Source: Siphonodentalium dalli (Eukaryota > Mollusca > Scaphopoda > Gadilida > Siphonodentaliidae). From it: DNA of 64,000 nt. Position 1 is the first letter of the stretch. Every line of letters begins with the position of its first letter. Shown in pieces: positions 34,736 to 44,797 of the stretch. The notes below the pieces were generated by a model, which saw only the letters and a list, made by a program, of their open reading frames with translations, searched no databases and was not told the DNA's origin. Location: positions 154,126,875 to 154,190,874 of the forward strand of contig CP136062.1 in assembly GCA_032622095.1 (NCBI GenBank), read 5' to 3'. A program made the position numbers and the translations under genes.

Positions 34736-35945
34736 CAACAAATAAGATGTTCTTATAGGTATACAAGTGCATGCACGAGAGGTGAAAGACTCTCCCACAT
34801 TGACTTGTCGTTAAAATATAAGTTTGACAAATTTTAATTAAAATTTGAAAAAAGAGCTCGCCACTTTACCGAGTCACGACACACATCTCTTTGGATATAA
34901 ATATGTCATTGCATAATTTTCGTCTTTTTTTTTATGTAATTTTTTTTAGATTTCACGAAATTGAAAACTGATAAACCAAAACAAGATTGTAAATTTAATA
35001 ATAATGCTGGTTTGGAATTGATATTGCAACCGATTTTGTCATATTATATTTGAATTTGATTAGCATGAATTTTGGGTAAATAATTTATTAAGAATTCGAA
35101 ACTGGTGTCCATGGAATGATACATGATGAATGAGTTTCCCTTTATTATATAATAGCCAGGTTTAGTCACACGTATATACGCGTGTGTGTAAGTTATAACG
35201 TGTGTTACTATGCTATTGTTTAGCCACACGTAAATACACGTGCGTGTAAGTTATAACATGTGTTACTATGCTATTGTTTAGATACACGTACATATATACG
35301 CCTGTTTGTAAGTTATAACGTGTGTTACTATGCTATTGCTATGGGAATGCATTGGCAGGAACGGTCACGATTTTACGCGGCCAAACTTGCACTTATCGAT
35401 GTCGGCCCAATGGTAGGTAAACGTGTACACAATGGTCGAGTGACGAGGACAGCCTAACAGACTGTGGCCACCGATACACTAAATAAGGAATAACTTAATC
35501 CGCTACCCAATTTAAAATATCAGACTATTTCGCGTAGAAGATAATTTCCAATCAGCTGTGAGTTATATGCTGTCGATTACCCGAATTTTCGTTGGCAGTA
35601 TAGCTGCACGCGATATATGCATAACGGAATCCCGCTATTGCCTGAAGCTTGTTCACACACCTGTATCTATCGTGCAGTGATCGATTTAGGGTTATATCCC
35701 CGTTTGTGTTCGCTGGCACACAGCGAGACAGACTATTCACATCCACGCGTTGTATTAATTATATTGGTTTACACACTTTCTCGCTCGTTTCCGCTTGAGT
35801 TGACCTTTACACAATTATACCATATTGATAAATCGACTGGCTCGCTGTGTGACAGTCAAAACAAAACGACAATGTGACCCTAATTCGGTTCCTAAACGAA
35901 AGACAGTGTAGCAAGTTTAGCCTTGAAATAGTGCGTCTGTCGTTT

Positions 35946-36038
35946 GCAGAATGAAGTCATCAGACGGTGAATTTAGTGACGCTATCCCGCACAACGGGCT
36001 ACTGTCACTAAATTCACCCTGTGTGGACCTCATTCTGC
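35946..36038. repeat. Hairpin 1 of the 34.7 kb repeat
   Basis: GCAGAATGAAGTC...GACCTCATTCTGC pairs, the inner arms share GGTGAATTTAGTGACG with its complement, and the apex is CCCGCACAACGGG. Confidence 0.8.
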
Positions 36039-36249
36039 TTAGGCGTCATCTTCTGGGAAGTATTTATAGTCTCAAATCAACATTGTTTTTGTTACTTTTT
36101 TCCCCTTCTTCCCTTCTATTCAGTTTCTATATCCCCCAGTTTTCTGAAGATAGAATACATAACCGAGGTGATTAATGGGTGAACATCACCAACTTCAACT
36201 GGGAAACTTCAATCTGGTTCTAGCTCCCCCATAACAGTTGAGGTCTAAT

Positions 36250-36368
36250 CAGAATGAGGTCCCCAGAGGGTGTAGTTGATGACGCTATAGCCCACCGTGT
36301 TGGATAGCGTCACCAAATTTTCCATCGGGGTGGGGGGGGGGGGGGGGGGGGGCGAGCCTCATTCTGCA
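36250..36368. repeat. Hairpin 2 of the 34.7 kb repeat, interrupted by poly-G
   Basis: CAGAATGAGGTC and the closing CCTCATTCTGC pair, and the inner arms carry TGACGCTATAGCCC and GGATAGCGTCACC. A G-run of ~21 (36332-36352) expands the right arm. Confidence 0.7.
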
Positions 36369-36474
36369 TATATATCACAGACGCACAATATTTAGCGCGT
36401 GTTAATAAGAACTAAGTTTTTGTCTGTGGTATTCGCACGCACAGGCTCTCAATCCTCCAAATGGCAAATGACGA

Positions 36475-39058
36475 TACACTGTTAGAAAATACTGTCGGTT
36501 CGATGGTTTCGGGCCGTCTAATCGACGGTCCCATACCGTTTCATCAGTTTGACGGTTTTTACCGTTATTTTATGTACCCATGAAAATTGTCTAAATTAAA
36601 TATTTTCGTGATTCAAAGTCATGCCGTCAAAATTCAATAGTATATTTATCGGCGACCATATTATATACGGCAATGACTCCATACAGTATGACTTAATCTT
36701 ACTCTGCTGATATTTAATATGTATTATTAATCATTCATTCATTTTGTGTTATGCGGATCCGTACGTATATTCATGAGTACGGTACGTTATTCTCATTCCG
36801 GGGTTAAGTTCCCGCTTTAGCACTCAGCTCATTTATTCGCCATTTATCGTTGGCGTTGCGTATTTGATCGCAAACTATTGTTTTTTTTTGGAAAACTGTT
36901 CCCTTTTCGATTGTGGACAGTTGTTAACAGGTCTGATTTCGGTTCCTTTGATAACCGGACAAGTTTCAATTCTACGAAAACCGGCTTAATCATTGACAAT
37001 TTCCACTAAATTCGAGAGTAGAGATTCATGCCAAATCAATCATGGCATGGTCCGGGGTCTGACTTCATTCGACTCAGTGCTGATGTTAAAATTGACAGTG
37101 GCACATTTACTGACACAGGGGGATACAGGTACAATTAACAAGAGATTCGATGTCAACCAATAGTGACAATAATAACAACAATGACTCAACGAGCAGATAT
37201 TAATATTAGAATGTTTACAATCCAGTTGACAGTGTTCTGAATCTGATTGTTTCAAAGCACATGCATGTGCATTTACAAGAGAGGATATACATGTACATGT
37301 ACTGTACGCACCAGTGTAATTCACAAGAGCTTCAATGTCAACAACAACACCGTAAACAATGAACTGACGCTGCGCAGTGACGGGTGATCACATATCTACA
37401 ATTTCCAACTTTACAATTACACGGACCAATTCATCCTGTGTTTATCAATTTTCATTGAAACGTGTGGATATGAGACATTGTCATCATTCGCCATGTTATC
37501 GTCAAGTTATTACAATTTACCGGGAGTACACTATTGGTTGGATGTTCTTATCAAATTATCTTTGGCTGACTCACAGATATTGATACTAAGTGTTGTAATA
37601 CCAGTATACAGTTTGATGCATCATGCTTTAAAATTTCATTGAAAATGTGCGACTACAGGAGAACATTGTCGCCAAGTCTATGCATACAGTTATTATGGGA
37701 TCAGCTGTTGTCTTGAAGGTTCCAATCCCAACTTCAAAAGAAGTGGTATATTAAGCGCTCTATTTTCGCGCCCAATATCGCAATAACATTTCAAGTGGAA
37801 ACGCTTATAAGCATGTCGCTTGTGATATTCATGCAATATTTTCCGCTTAATATCTCAATATTTTGCGCTTAATATTGCGACATCTTGCACTCAAAATTGA
37901 GACATTTAAATCAAATTATTACTTCTTCTATATTATTTATTGTATAAATAGAGACAATGTTTTAGATATGTATATAATTATAGTTGTAAATGCTATATGT
38001 ACTCTATATGTACACTATATGCACAGTATTGATCTAATATAAAATATAACACTATCGGGTCTGTATGAAATTTAGCGCGTTTAGTATCGCAATATTTTGC
38101 GTTCAATATTGCAATAATAAAGCGCGACAGATTTTTGGTATTGTGCTATAACCACGCATTCTCCTAAATTAAGCACGCTCAATATCGCAATAAAAGTGCG
38201 CCTAAAAATACCACTTCTTCTGACTGGTACTGTATTGTCATGATGTACGGATTCACCTGTTAAAAAAACAAAACTGACTGGACAATTTCACGGCTTACAT
38301 GCTACAAAAAAGTATGCCATTAAGATATTTTACTTTTAAATCTACATACATTTGAGTTTTAACTGTGAAACATGTAGCTTTGTTCTTTTTATGTCTTAAA
38401 AGGTCATGCCGATTCATGTTTTAGAATGGTCAAAATTAGTATTCCTCATAACTGAATAGTGATGGGTTGGCTTATCAGCTATTACTAGTATCGTTTGTTT
38501 TATTTACAGCCATATGCATAAGTAGTTAGTGAAAGGCGAACACATTACACGTGCGCAGCCTTTTCCCGGATTTTTCTACGAGGCAGATAACAAGCTTGAT
38601 CCTCTGCAACCTGCAAAGTTTCAGAAGTATTGTCTATCACTTTATGGATTGAGGATTTACATTTCATCAAAACTATGATTGTAACATAATAACTAAGATA
38701 TATTTTTCAGTTACGAATAATACTAGTTTTCGACCATTCAAAAACATACGAATCGTAATGCCTACCGGGAAATCATATTGTCACCATGGGAACCTGGCTA
38801 ATTCTATGGTAAATTAGCAAATTAAGAGCAAAAAATTGGTGTTGACCCTTGAAAAATACCATTGGTCTGACCGTTATTAGTTACGGTCTTGATATTAATT
38901 AAACGTTGTTTAACCGTAAAAAATACAGTGGTCTGACAGTTACTGGTTACGGTCTGCCAGTTACTTAAACGGTTTTATACCGTGGAACATGCTACGGTCT
39001 GACCGTATGTTTAACGGTCAAATGTTGGCAGCGATGTTGCGCGGTCTCAGACAGTGTA
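36475..39058. mobile_element. CACTA/EnSpm-like non-autonomous transposon
   Basis: The ends read CACTGTTAGA and TCAGACAGTG, and subterminal regions are crowded with GGTCTGACCGT and TTAACGGT-type motifs (36500-36570 and 38865-39040), as in CACTA elements. The copy of the host repeat at 56230-56245 lacks the 2.58 kb, so it is an insertion. TA may be the duplicated target. No transposase recognised. Confidence 0.65.
37739..38222. mobile_element. Nested TIR element with reiterated GCGATATT motifs
   Basis: The ends are AGAAGTGGTAT and ATACCACTTCT. Each side carries three or more versions of TATTGCGATATTAAGCGC in alternating orientation (for example CCCAATATCGCAATAA and CGCTTAATATTGCGAC). The central ~150 bp is AT-rich. 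It lies inside the CACTA-like element. Confidence 0.65.
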
Positions 39059-39059
39059 C

Positions 39060-39436
39060 CTTGTCCGTCATATTAAGTCCCACACGATGAAGGTGGTACA
39101 AACGTATGGATGACACGAGAAAGAGGGCATGTCTGCTATTCACATTAAAGAATAGGCTAAATATTATTATGAACAACTTCCCAATTTATCGCAGACCAAT
39201 TGGTCCTCGTTCCCAAGACTTACATTTTGAAGTGGAAGCCGGATCCTGGAACGGTTTAATTGAATTTTGAAAAGAGTTTTAGAACGCACTCCCAATAACA
39301 GTAGATTGTATTGATGCCAAAAGTAGAATTTAAACAAATTTGGAAAATTGACCCCCAATGAGTTAAAAATTAGCCCATATGTTCTGATAGGATCGATATG
39401 TGTTACATATTGCTGACTCTGTGCCACACTAATCGC
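39060..39436. other. No gene recognised
   Basis: Only the first ~40 bp match the paralogous repeat at 56 kb. The rest is unique and intronic. Confidence 0.4.
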
Positions 39437-39893
39437 AAATGTGACCCGCCATATCAAATCCAGTCGTAAGTCGGGATTTTTTTTACCCTGTGCGGATGCA
39501 TTCTCTTATATATGCGAGTCGACCATAGGTCGCCTCGCATATATAAGAGAATGCATTGGCCTAACAATATTTTACAATTTTAATAATTTTTTCTTGTATT
39601 CTTTCACAATTTTATAATTTCACCCATACAGAGCCCCCAGACAAACATGAGCAGACGACACTCTTCTATATGCTTCTATATATGTGTGGGGCTCCCTGCA
39701 GGGTAATGGATGTTTTTTATTTTATGTCCTAAGAAACATTTATTTAAACAAAAATGATAAAACATTGTTAGGCCAATGCATTCTCTTATATATGCGAGGC
39801 GACCTATGGTCGACTCGCATATATAAGAGAATGCATTGGCATAGGGTAAAAAAATCCCGACTTACGACTGGATTTGATATGGCGGGTCACATA
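39437..39893. mobile_element. Double-hairpin MITE variant with ~50 bp TIRs next to an exon
   Basis: The outer TIRs are TGTGACCCGCCATATCAAAT followed by CCAGTCGTAAGTCGGG, mirrored at 39850-39893. Inside are the two GCATTCTCTTATATATGCGA hairpins (39495-39560 and 39773-39840) known from the TTAA MITEs, again in reverse-complementary arrangement, but the spacer is different. It ends ~48 bp before the exon 2 acceptor. Confidence 0.75.
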
Positions 39894-39940
39894 TCACATC
39901 ACGTTTCGGCTTGACAAATGTATCTCATTTTTGTTTGCAG

Positions 39941-40266
39941 ATTACGTTCCAGTGGCTCAGTTGTGGGTTGGAGTTTACTGGTTTGGTGTGGCGTCCCCAG
40001 GTTTAGCGCTGAATATTTCGTTTGACATCGATGGTAGTTTATGTGGGGACGCAGAGGATGAATCTGGGGCGGCATCTATAAATGGAACATGGAGAATTCA
40101 ACCTACGACTCGGGTAGAATTCATTTGGAAGTATTCAGAAAGTGGAGGTGAATACTTTATGACAGCGGAGATCGGCCAGTCCATGGACACGATGACAGGC
40201 ATGTGGCACGCCATTCCGAGCAGTGACTCCTATAATTGGACAGTGACTTTAGAAAACCACCCATGA
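39941..40266 (+). CDS. Secreted PAN/Apple-domain protein, terminal exon
   Basis: The frame opens straight after TTTTTGTTTGCAG and runs 108 codons to TGA at 40264-40266. Joined to exon 1 in phase 1 it gives a 203-residue secreted protein. The domain begins DYVPVAQLWVGVYWFG and is rich in Trp, Gly and Thr with alternating strands, which suggests a beta fold. Two Cys are not seen as a pair; potential N-glycosylation sites are NIS, NGT and NWT. I do not recognise the family. The reading frame also extends upstream into the intron and MITE, but the acceptor and the change in composition favour 39941. No canonical AATAAA was found close to the stop; a short insertion (40314-40425) sits in the presumed 3' UTR. 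Confidence 0.6.
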
Positions 40267-40313
40267 TTGGTTCACTACTCAAATTCAACAACACTTAAAC
40301 CAACATGATAGGG

Positions 40314-40425
40314 TAATACGACAGCGTATCTGCGGGATTAAGGAGAGCAGCCCCTCGGCCCTTTCGACAATCCCGGGCTAGCCCCCCGAATCACTCACTT
40401 TATTATTTATAATACGACAGCGTAT
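40314..40425. mobile_element. Ultra-short insertion flanked by 16 bp direct repeats, copy 2
   Basis: TAATACGACAGCGTAT occurs at 40314 and again at 40410. The 80 bp between carries TTTCGACAATCCCGGGCTAG and ATCACTCACTTTATTA, shared with the insert at 44703. Confidence 0.6.
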
Positions 40426-40717
40426 TAGCGCACCCGATGCAAAACAAATCAGAAGTTGTATTTATTACATGACCCTACCCTTATTCCATTCAATGAACCC
40501 ATTCTATAAATTGTGATATTAAACGTTGGTTTAATAACAGGAAATAGTGCCAGGTGACCATTGAGTTCTGGTTTGTCTGTTTACATTCCGTACGCTACGT
40601 CTCAAAATACTATGGCTTCCAATATTTTTCCAACAAACTGGCTATAATGAAAGAAAAAAAGTTATGTCATTAAATATACGCCATTAAATACACCAAAGAG
40701 TCTTTATTTGTCTGGGA

Positions 40718-40935
40718 CTATTTCTTTACGCGGGCAAACAACGCATACTTACGTGAAACGTCATCGCATGCCTTATAGAAGCCGGTGTTAGCTTCGCTTC
40801 CCATTTGTTGATTTAACAATAAGTATGTTTTGTCGAGGTTTTGGATCATGTAATAAATAGAATCTACAACTCGTCCCCAGTGTATAGGAGAATTTACAAA
40901 ACTCGTCCAGAAAATTAGGTCTGGACTTAATTTAC
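40718..40935 (-). CDS. Possible terminal exon of an unrecognised gene
   Basis: About 70 codons on the minus strand (PDLIFWTSFVNSPIHWG, DSIYYMIQNLDKTYLLL, VSRKYALFARVKK) look amphipathic and protein-like. The stop is followed within ~12 bases by AATAAA. Upstream the frame continues into the MITE at 40936, which is not coding, so an acceptor would have to lie near 40910-40935, and AG candidates exist there. No family recognised; low confidence. Confidence 0.25.
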
Positions 40936-41460
40936 TGGACTCATCGTTTTCAGGCACGTATGGAATTTTTTCCCTTTCGATCATTTTTTTACCCACCCAC
41001 CCCCACCGCCAATTTGTTTTCCGTTTTCGGCATTTTTTTCCGACCATTTTTGGACACCCACCCCCTTTTAACACTAAAACAGAGATTTGCGGGGGAAATT
41101 CACTGTAAACAGCTGTATATGAATTTCTGTGCATACTATTTATCATGGATGTTAACATGGACATGTAAATAGGAATGAGTCATTTTGAGGTCATTCGGCC
41201 AAAAAAACATGGCTGCCAGCGGCCATCTTGGATTTCAAAATTTGCAACAAAATACAACACGATAACTGCCTGCAGTCAGTTTACCAGTTAGAATTACATT
41301 ATTTCTCTCATTCAAAGTGGTTTTGAAGCCCAACTCATTGCCAAAACACTAAAAAAAACAAGCAGGAAATTTTTGTTTTAGTTGCGGAAAAAATTGCTTG
41401 TTGGTGGCTTTGACCACCCACCCACCGGAAATGTTTTGTTCACCCCTCCCCCTGATGCGG
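40936..41460 (-). mobile_element. ~525 bp MITE, copy 2 (reverse of 15862-16412)
   Basis: Shares GGCACGTATG ends, CAGCTGTTTACAGTGAATTT, GGCCGCTGGCAGCCATG and the long GGTGGGTGTCC stretch with copy 1, all in reverse complement. Confidence 0.75.
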
Positions 41461-41835
41461 TTGCTAATAAATATTTTTCATTTATTTGAACAATTCGTAC
41501 TTGACTGGCATCTACTGTTACACAACATATTATTTTTATAGCAGAGACATCGCTTGGTCTTGCATCTCTTAGGTCTATTACATTTTAATTACATTATATT
41601 TTACAAATCCATGAACAAAATGCTGAGACTCAGTTTTGTTGGTGTGGCGAAGAGACACTCTGCTGTCTTGGTTAATGTCAGATTTTCTTAGCAGTTTCTG
41701 TGGACATAAATCAAATTGATGACGGCTATATTTCCCTTTAAGCAGACCAGAAGGGCAGTCGGTCGTATATTGTCCGTTTTCCACAGCTAATGACACCGAT
41801 ACTGTTTCTAGGATATCCGCGTCATCTGTCAACAG
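41461..41835. other. No gene recognised
   Basis: Unique sequence without a supported exon. Confidence 0.4.
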
Positions 41836-41842
41836 ATGGAAT

Positions 41843-41957
41843 GGGCACCGTCACATTGTCGGCGACACTATATCATCCTTCATGGGTGTATTCGAATCCA
41901 TGCCACATTGTCGCCGACACTACCATCCTTCATGGGAGTATTCGAATCCATGCATGT
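41843..41957. repeat. Tandem duplication (~55 bp x2)
   Basis: CACATTGTCGGCGACACTA, CATCCTTCATGGG and GTATTCGAATCCATGC appear twice in tandem. Confidence 0.85.
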
Positions 41958-42037
41958 TATTCTATGTTCATCAACGACAGATCACCCAAACCATATATAT
42001 GCACATATACAAAAGAGTAGGACCTGTCTGTACAAGA

Positions 42038-42375
42038 TATAGCTAAGTTGTATATACCAAATAGCTAAGTTGTATATACCAAATAGCTTAGCTTAACTAT
42101 AGTTTATAGTTTAGCTTAGCTTACAACTTAGTTATATTGTATGTACAACTATCCGATCTTGTATTTTCATCTTAGCAATCTTGTATATACAACAAAGTCA
42201 TCTTGTAGATACACTTCTTCTATCTACAACTAATTAAGCAATCTGGTATATACAACTCAGCAATCTCATGCCTATACATTTAGCTATCTGGTATAATAAT
42301 TATTATGCAACTTAGCAACATTGCAAATACAACCTATCTATATTGTATTACACACCAGCTATATTGTACATGTAG
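42038..42375. repeat. Degenerate minisatellite
   Basis: About a dozen ~28-30 bp units of an AGCTAAGTTGTATATAC-like motif, partly in both orientations (TTAGCTTAGCTTAACTATAG). Confidence 0.7.
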
Positions 42376-43265
42376 GATTGTTGTTGCATGTGGCGCTAGT
42401 ACGCTGTCGTGTCCTTTGATCCGTGGTTAGATTTTATGTTTTCCACCGTAGTTCCTTTATACTTTCAATTCAATTCAATTTAATAGTAACTCTGGTCATC
42501 ATAACAGACATTACAGAGACAATAGACACAACTACGAATCATCAATATATGTATACATGTATGCATACACAACAAATCATTAAAGGTACGGTTGGCCTTG
42601 GCGGTGGGTATCCTGTGAAAATATTTCCACCCGTCAAAAACCGCCACAAACAGAAAGAACATCAAAATGTAGACAGACTTTGTCCGTATACAAATAAGAA
42701 ATATCGCATAAACAGTATGTTATTGTCAAATGTTTGACCATTGTTATGTAAACAAAAGCATAGAAAGTTACTTTTCTGGTGTTTGTTTATATTATGATGG
42801 TAAACATAAAGAGCGTTCTTTGTTGGTGAATTCCTGATATGGAACTAATAAAGAGCGTTTATGCCATTTGTGTTGCGATTAGCCAGAAGCATTGTGCTGT
42901 CTTCTGTAACACAATCAGGCTCTTGCTTAGGTAAAATATAGTAGGTCTTTATGATAACATGCTGTTTACGTGATGGTCATGGTATATATGAACGAAACTG
43001 TATGCGTTTTAATGTTTTTCTGTTTACAGTGATTAGAACAAATATGAATATTTTCGACAACTAAGGCCTCACGTGCCTTTAAGCTGAGTATGAATGGGGT
43101 GGTATTCTATAATATACATCGATGTCGAATTTAATAGATGTACTCATCCTAGTCATATAATATATTTACTAATCAATGGTCTATGGTGTGTATCAACGAA
43201 TTTATATTTACTTATATACATGTGTGTACTCGTCCACCTACAAATGTGAGCGCGCATACAGTCAT
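42376..43265. other. No gene recognised
   Basis: Only a ~60 bp block (42700-42765, CATAAACAGTATGTTATTGT and TTATGTAAACAAAA) is shared with 56377-56440. Confidence 0.45.
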
Positions 43266-43269
43266 GTGC

Positions 43270-43611
43270 TTAAGCCTCAGGAGTTTCTGAAAAATTCCAA
43301 AATCTTTTAAATAAATATCGAAAGGTTTTTTGTTTTTGGTTCAACTTCAAAGTGTTTGGTCTATTGAAATAGTATGGTTTGATGTATCTTACTCTCAAAC
43401 CCTTTAATTTTTCACTCTTCAAAATCACGCGGAATTCATCTCCCAACTCTGCGTTACATAATGTGCACTTTCTTTTTGAGTAGTCTCGGTTTGTCCATGA
43501 TCCTTCTTCGATTGGTAATTTATTATTTCTTGTCCGGAATAGCATGAGAGCGTGTATCAGAGATGTATCGCTGGATGACAAATATTGTTCTCGGACAAAG
43601 TTATTTTTCAT
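43270..43611 (-). pseudogene. LINE ORF2 3' end fragment
   Basis: Minus-strand frame of ~110 codons with FRTRNNKLPIEEGSW, KRKCTLCNAELGDEF, LKGLRVRYI and YYFNRPNTLK. The pattern R-x-N-x-x-L-P-I-E, then CxxC, GDE, then a short RY/RPN motif is characteristic of the Cys-rich tail of one LINE group. The expected His of the Cys/His motif is Arg here. It is truncated on the 5' side. Confidence 0.65.
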
Positions 43612-43762
43612 GTTATTGTAGCACCGTGCTACCTTATTATTTCTAAGGCCGTCGACATTCTCTGAATTGAAGTGATTTTAGTTATTGTCACACTACACTG
43701 GTCGCTATATAATACTTTCAATTTCAATGTAGTTATTTGTCCATTCGTTGTAGACATGTCAT

Positions 43763-44100
43763 TTAACCCTTTCATGGCGGCAGCCGCGCTGGTGCAGCAT
43801 AGAATATCATATACCAGTGCATTATCTGATATAAGCGAGTCTCCCACAGGGAGCCTCACATACATAAGAGAAAACACTGGCTTACTGGCTTATATTCTAA
43901 TACCATTACATGTATATACAATGGTGAATGAATAAAGACAAGGTCAATGTAAATATTGTTAGGCCAATGTATTCTCATGTATATGCGAGGCTGGCTATGG
44001 GAGACTTGCATAATGCATATATAAGAAAATGCATTGGTACATGATTTTTGGAAATTTTCAAGAAGCTCCAGTAATGGATGGATAAATTTTGGGGTGTTAA
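43763..44100. mobile_element. Diverged TTAA MITE of the double-hairpin group
   Basis: TTAACCCTTTCATGG at the left and GTGTTAA at the right. Two degraded hairpins use CCAGTGCATTATCTGATATA and GGCCAATGTATTCTCATG. The interior GAAATTTTCAAGAAGCTCCA is shared with the copy at 52933, so both belong to a sister subfamily. Confidence 0.65.
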
Positions 44101-44279
44101 CGAGGGGACTGAACTGTTGTGATTGTTTATTAGCAAAGCCAACAGTTAAGTTGGAACATATATACATACTATACACAAGGCACACATAACATATAAGTCA
44201 TATCAATAACAATACATACATACAAAATTATATTGTGATCCGTGATGCAATTTCAAAGATAGTTTTATAAATATGCTTA

Positions 44280-44590
44280 CTTTTTAAGAAGGCTCAAATA
44301 TTCAATTGAGAGTAAACAATGAAATTTATTTCTGTTAGGTTCTCTCAGTAATATTTGGGGAAGTGAATTTCGCGTAAACCTTGAACTTTTGACATAGGAT
44401 CATAAGGTGATATTCGTCGCAAGGACTGTTTTCACATAAAACACACCTCAAATTGTCTGCGGAATTTGGTTTCTTTTGTCCATCTATTTTTTTCTACTGG
44501 TAATTTATGATTAGATTTTCGGATGTTCAATAGGTAGATAGACAACTGAGATGGCAAATAAACTAAATAGCGACTCATTTTCATGGACTG
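44280..44590 (-). pseudogene. LINE ORF2 3' end fragment, second copy
   Basis: Minus-strand translation in shifted frames gives NIRKSNHKLPVEKNRW, a VCF/CFM-like Cys region and REIHFPKYY. This is the same arrangement as 43270-43611, but more decayed. Confidence 0.5.
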
Positions 44591-44702
44591 CTTTGTGTCT
44601 CTGTAAAATATGACAGACGATGAAGTAGAAGCATTCAGGTTGTCAAAGAGGTTTCGCTTTCATAGCAGTTTAGGCTCTGATATAAAAGCGACGACCGGAA
44701 GT

Positions 44703-44797
44703 ATTATGGTGAGATTTGGGGTGAAGGAGAAGATCACTCGATCTTTTCGACCATCCCGGGCGCTTCGCGCCCATCTACTCACTTTATTATGGTGAGA
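44703..44797. mobile_element. Ultra-short insertion flanked by 12 bp direct repeats, copy 3
   Basis: ATTATGGTGAGA flanks ~71 bp carrying TTTTCGACCATCCCGGGCGC and CTACTCACTTTATTA, matching the 40314 insert. Confidence 0.6.

Larger units (their letters stand above)
34740..36473 (+). repeat. Paired-hairpin long repeat, copy 1
   Basis: Matches 55030-56235 over most of its length. Blocks include AGAGCTCGCCACTTTACCGA, ATGTCATTGCATAATTTTCG, ATGCTGGTTTGGAATTGATA and GGAATGCATTGGCAGGAAC. This copy has three ~60 bp tandem units around GTGTTACTATGCTATTG (35163-35340), while the other copy has one. Two hairpins sit at its right side (35946-36038 and 36250-36368). No coding capacity recognised. Confidence 0.75.
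21928..39940 (+). other. Proposed 18 kb intron of the PAN-domain gene
   Basis: Bounded by GTAGGT and TTTTTGTTTGCAG. It is filled with transposable elements listed separately. Further small exons inside it cannot be excluded, but direct joining keeps the frame open. Confidence 0.5.

Noticed and set aside
37040-37583. Cys-rich open frames inside the CACTA-like element
   Set aside because: No transposase or zinc-finger spacing is visible and stops occur in all frames nearby.
39941-40266. Avidin-like or lipocalin-like fold for the terminal exon
   Set aside because: Trp/Gly/Thr richness and strand pattern are only suggestive; no diagnostic motif could be matched by eye.
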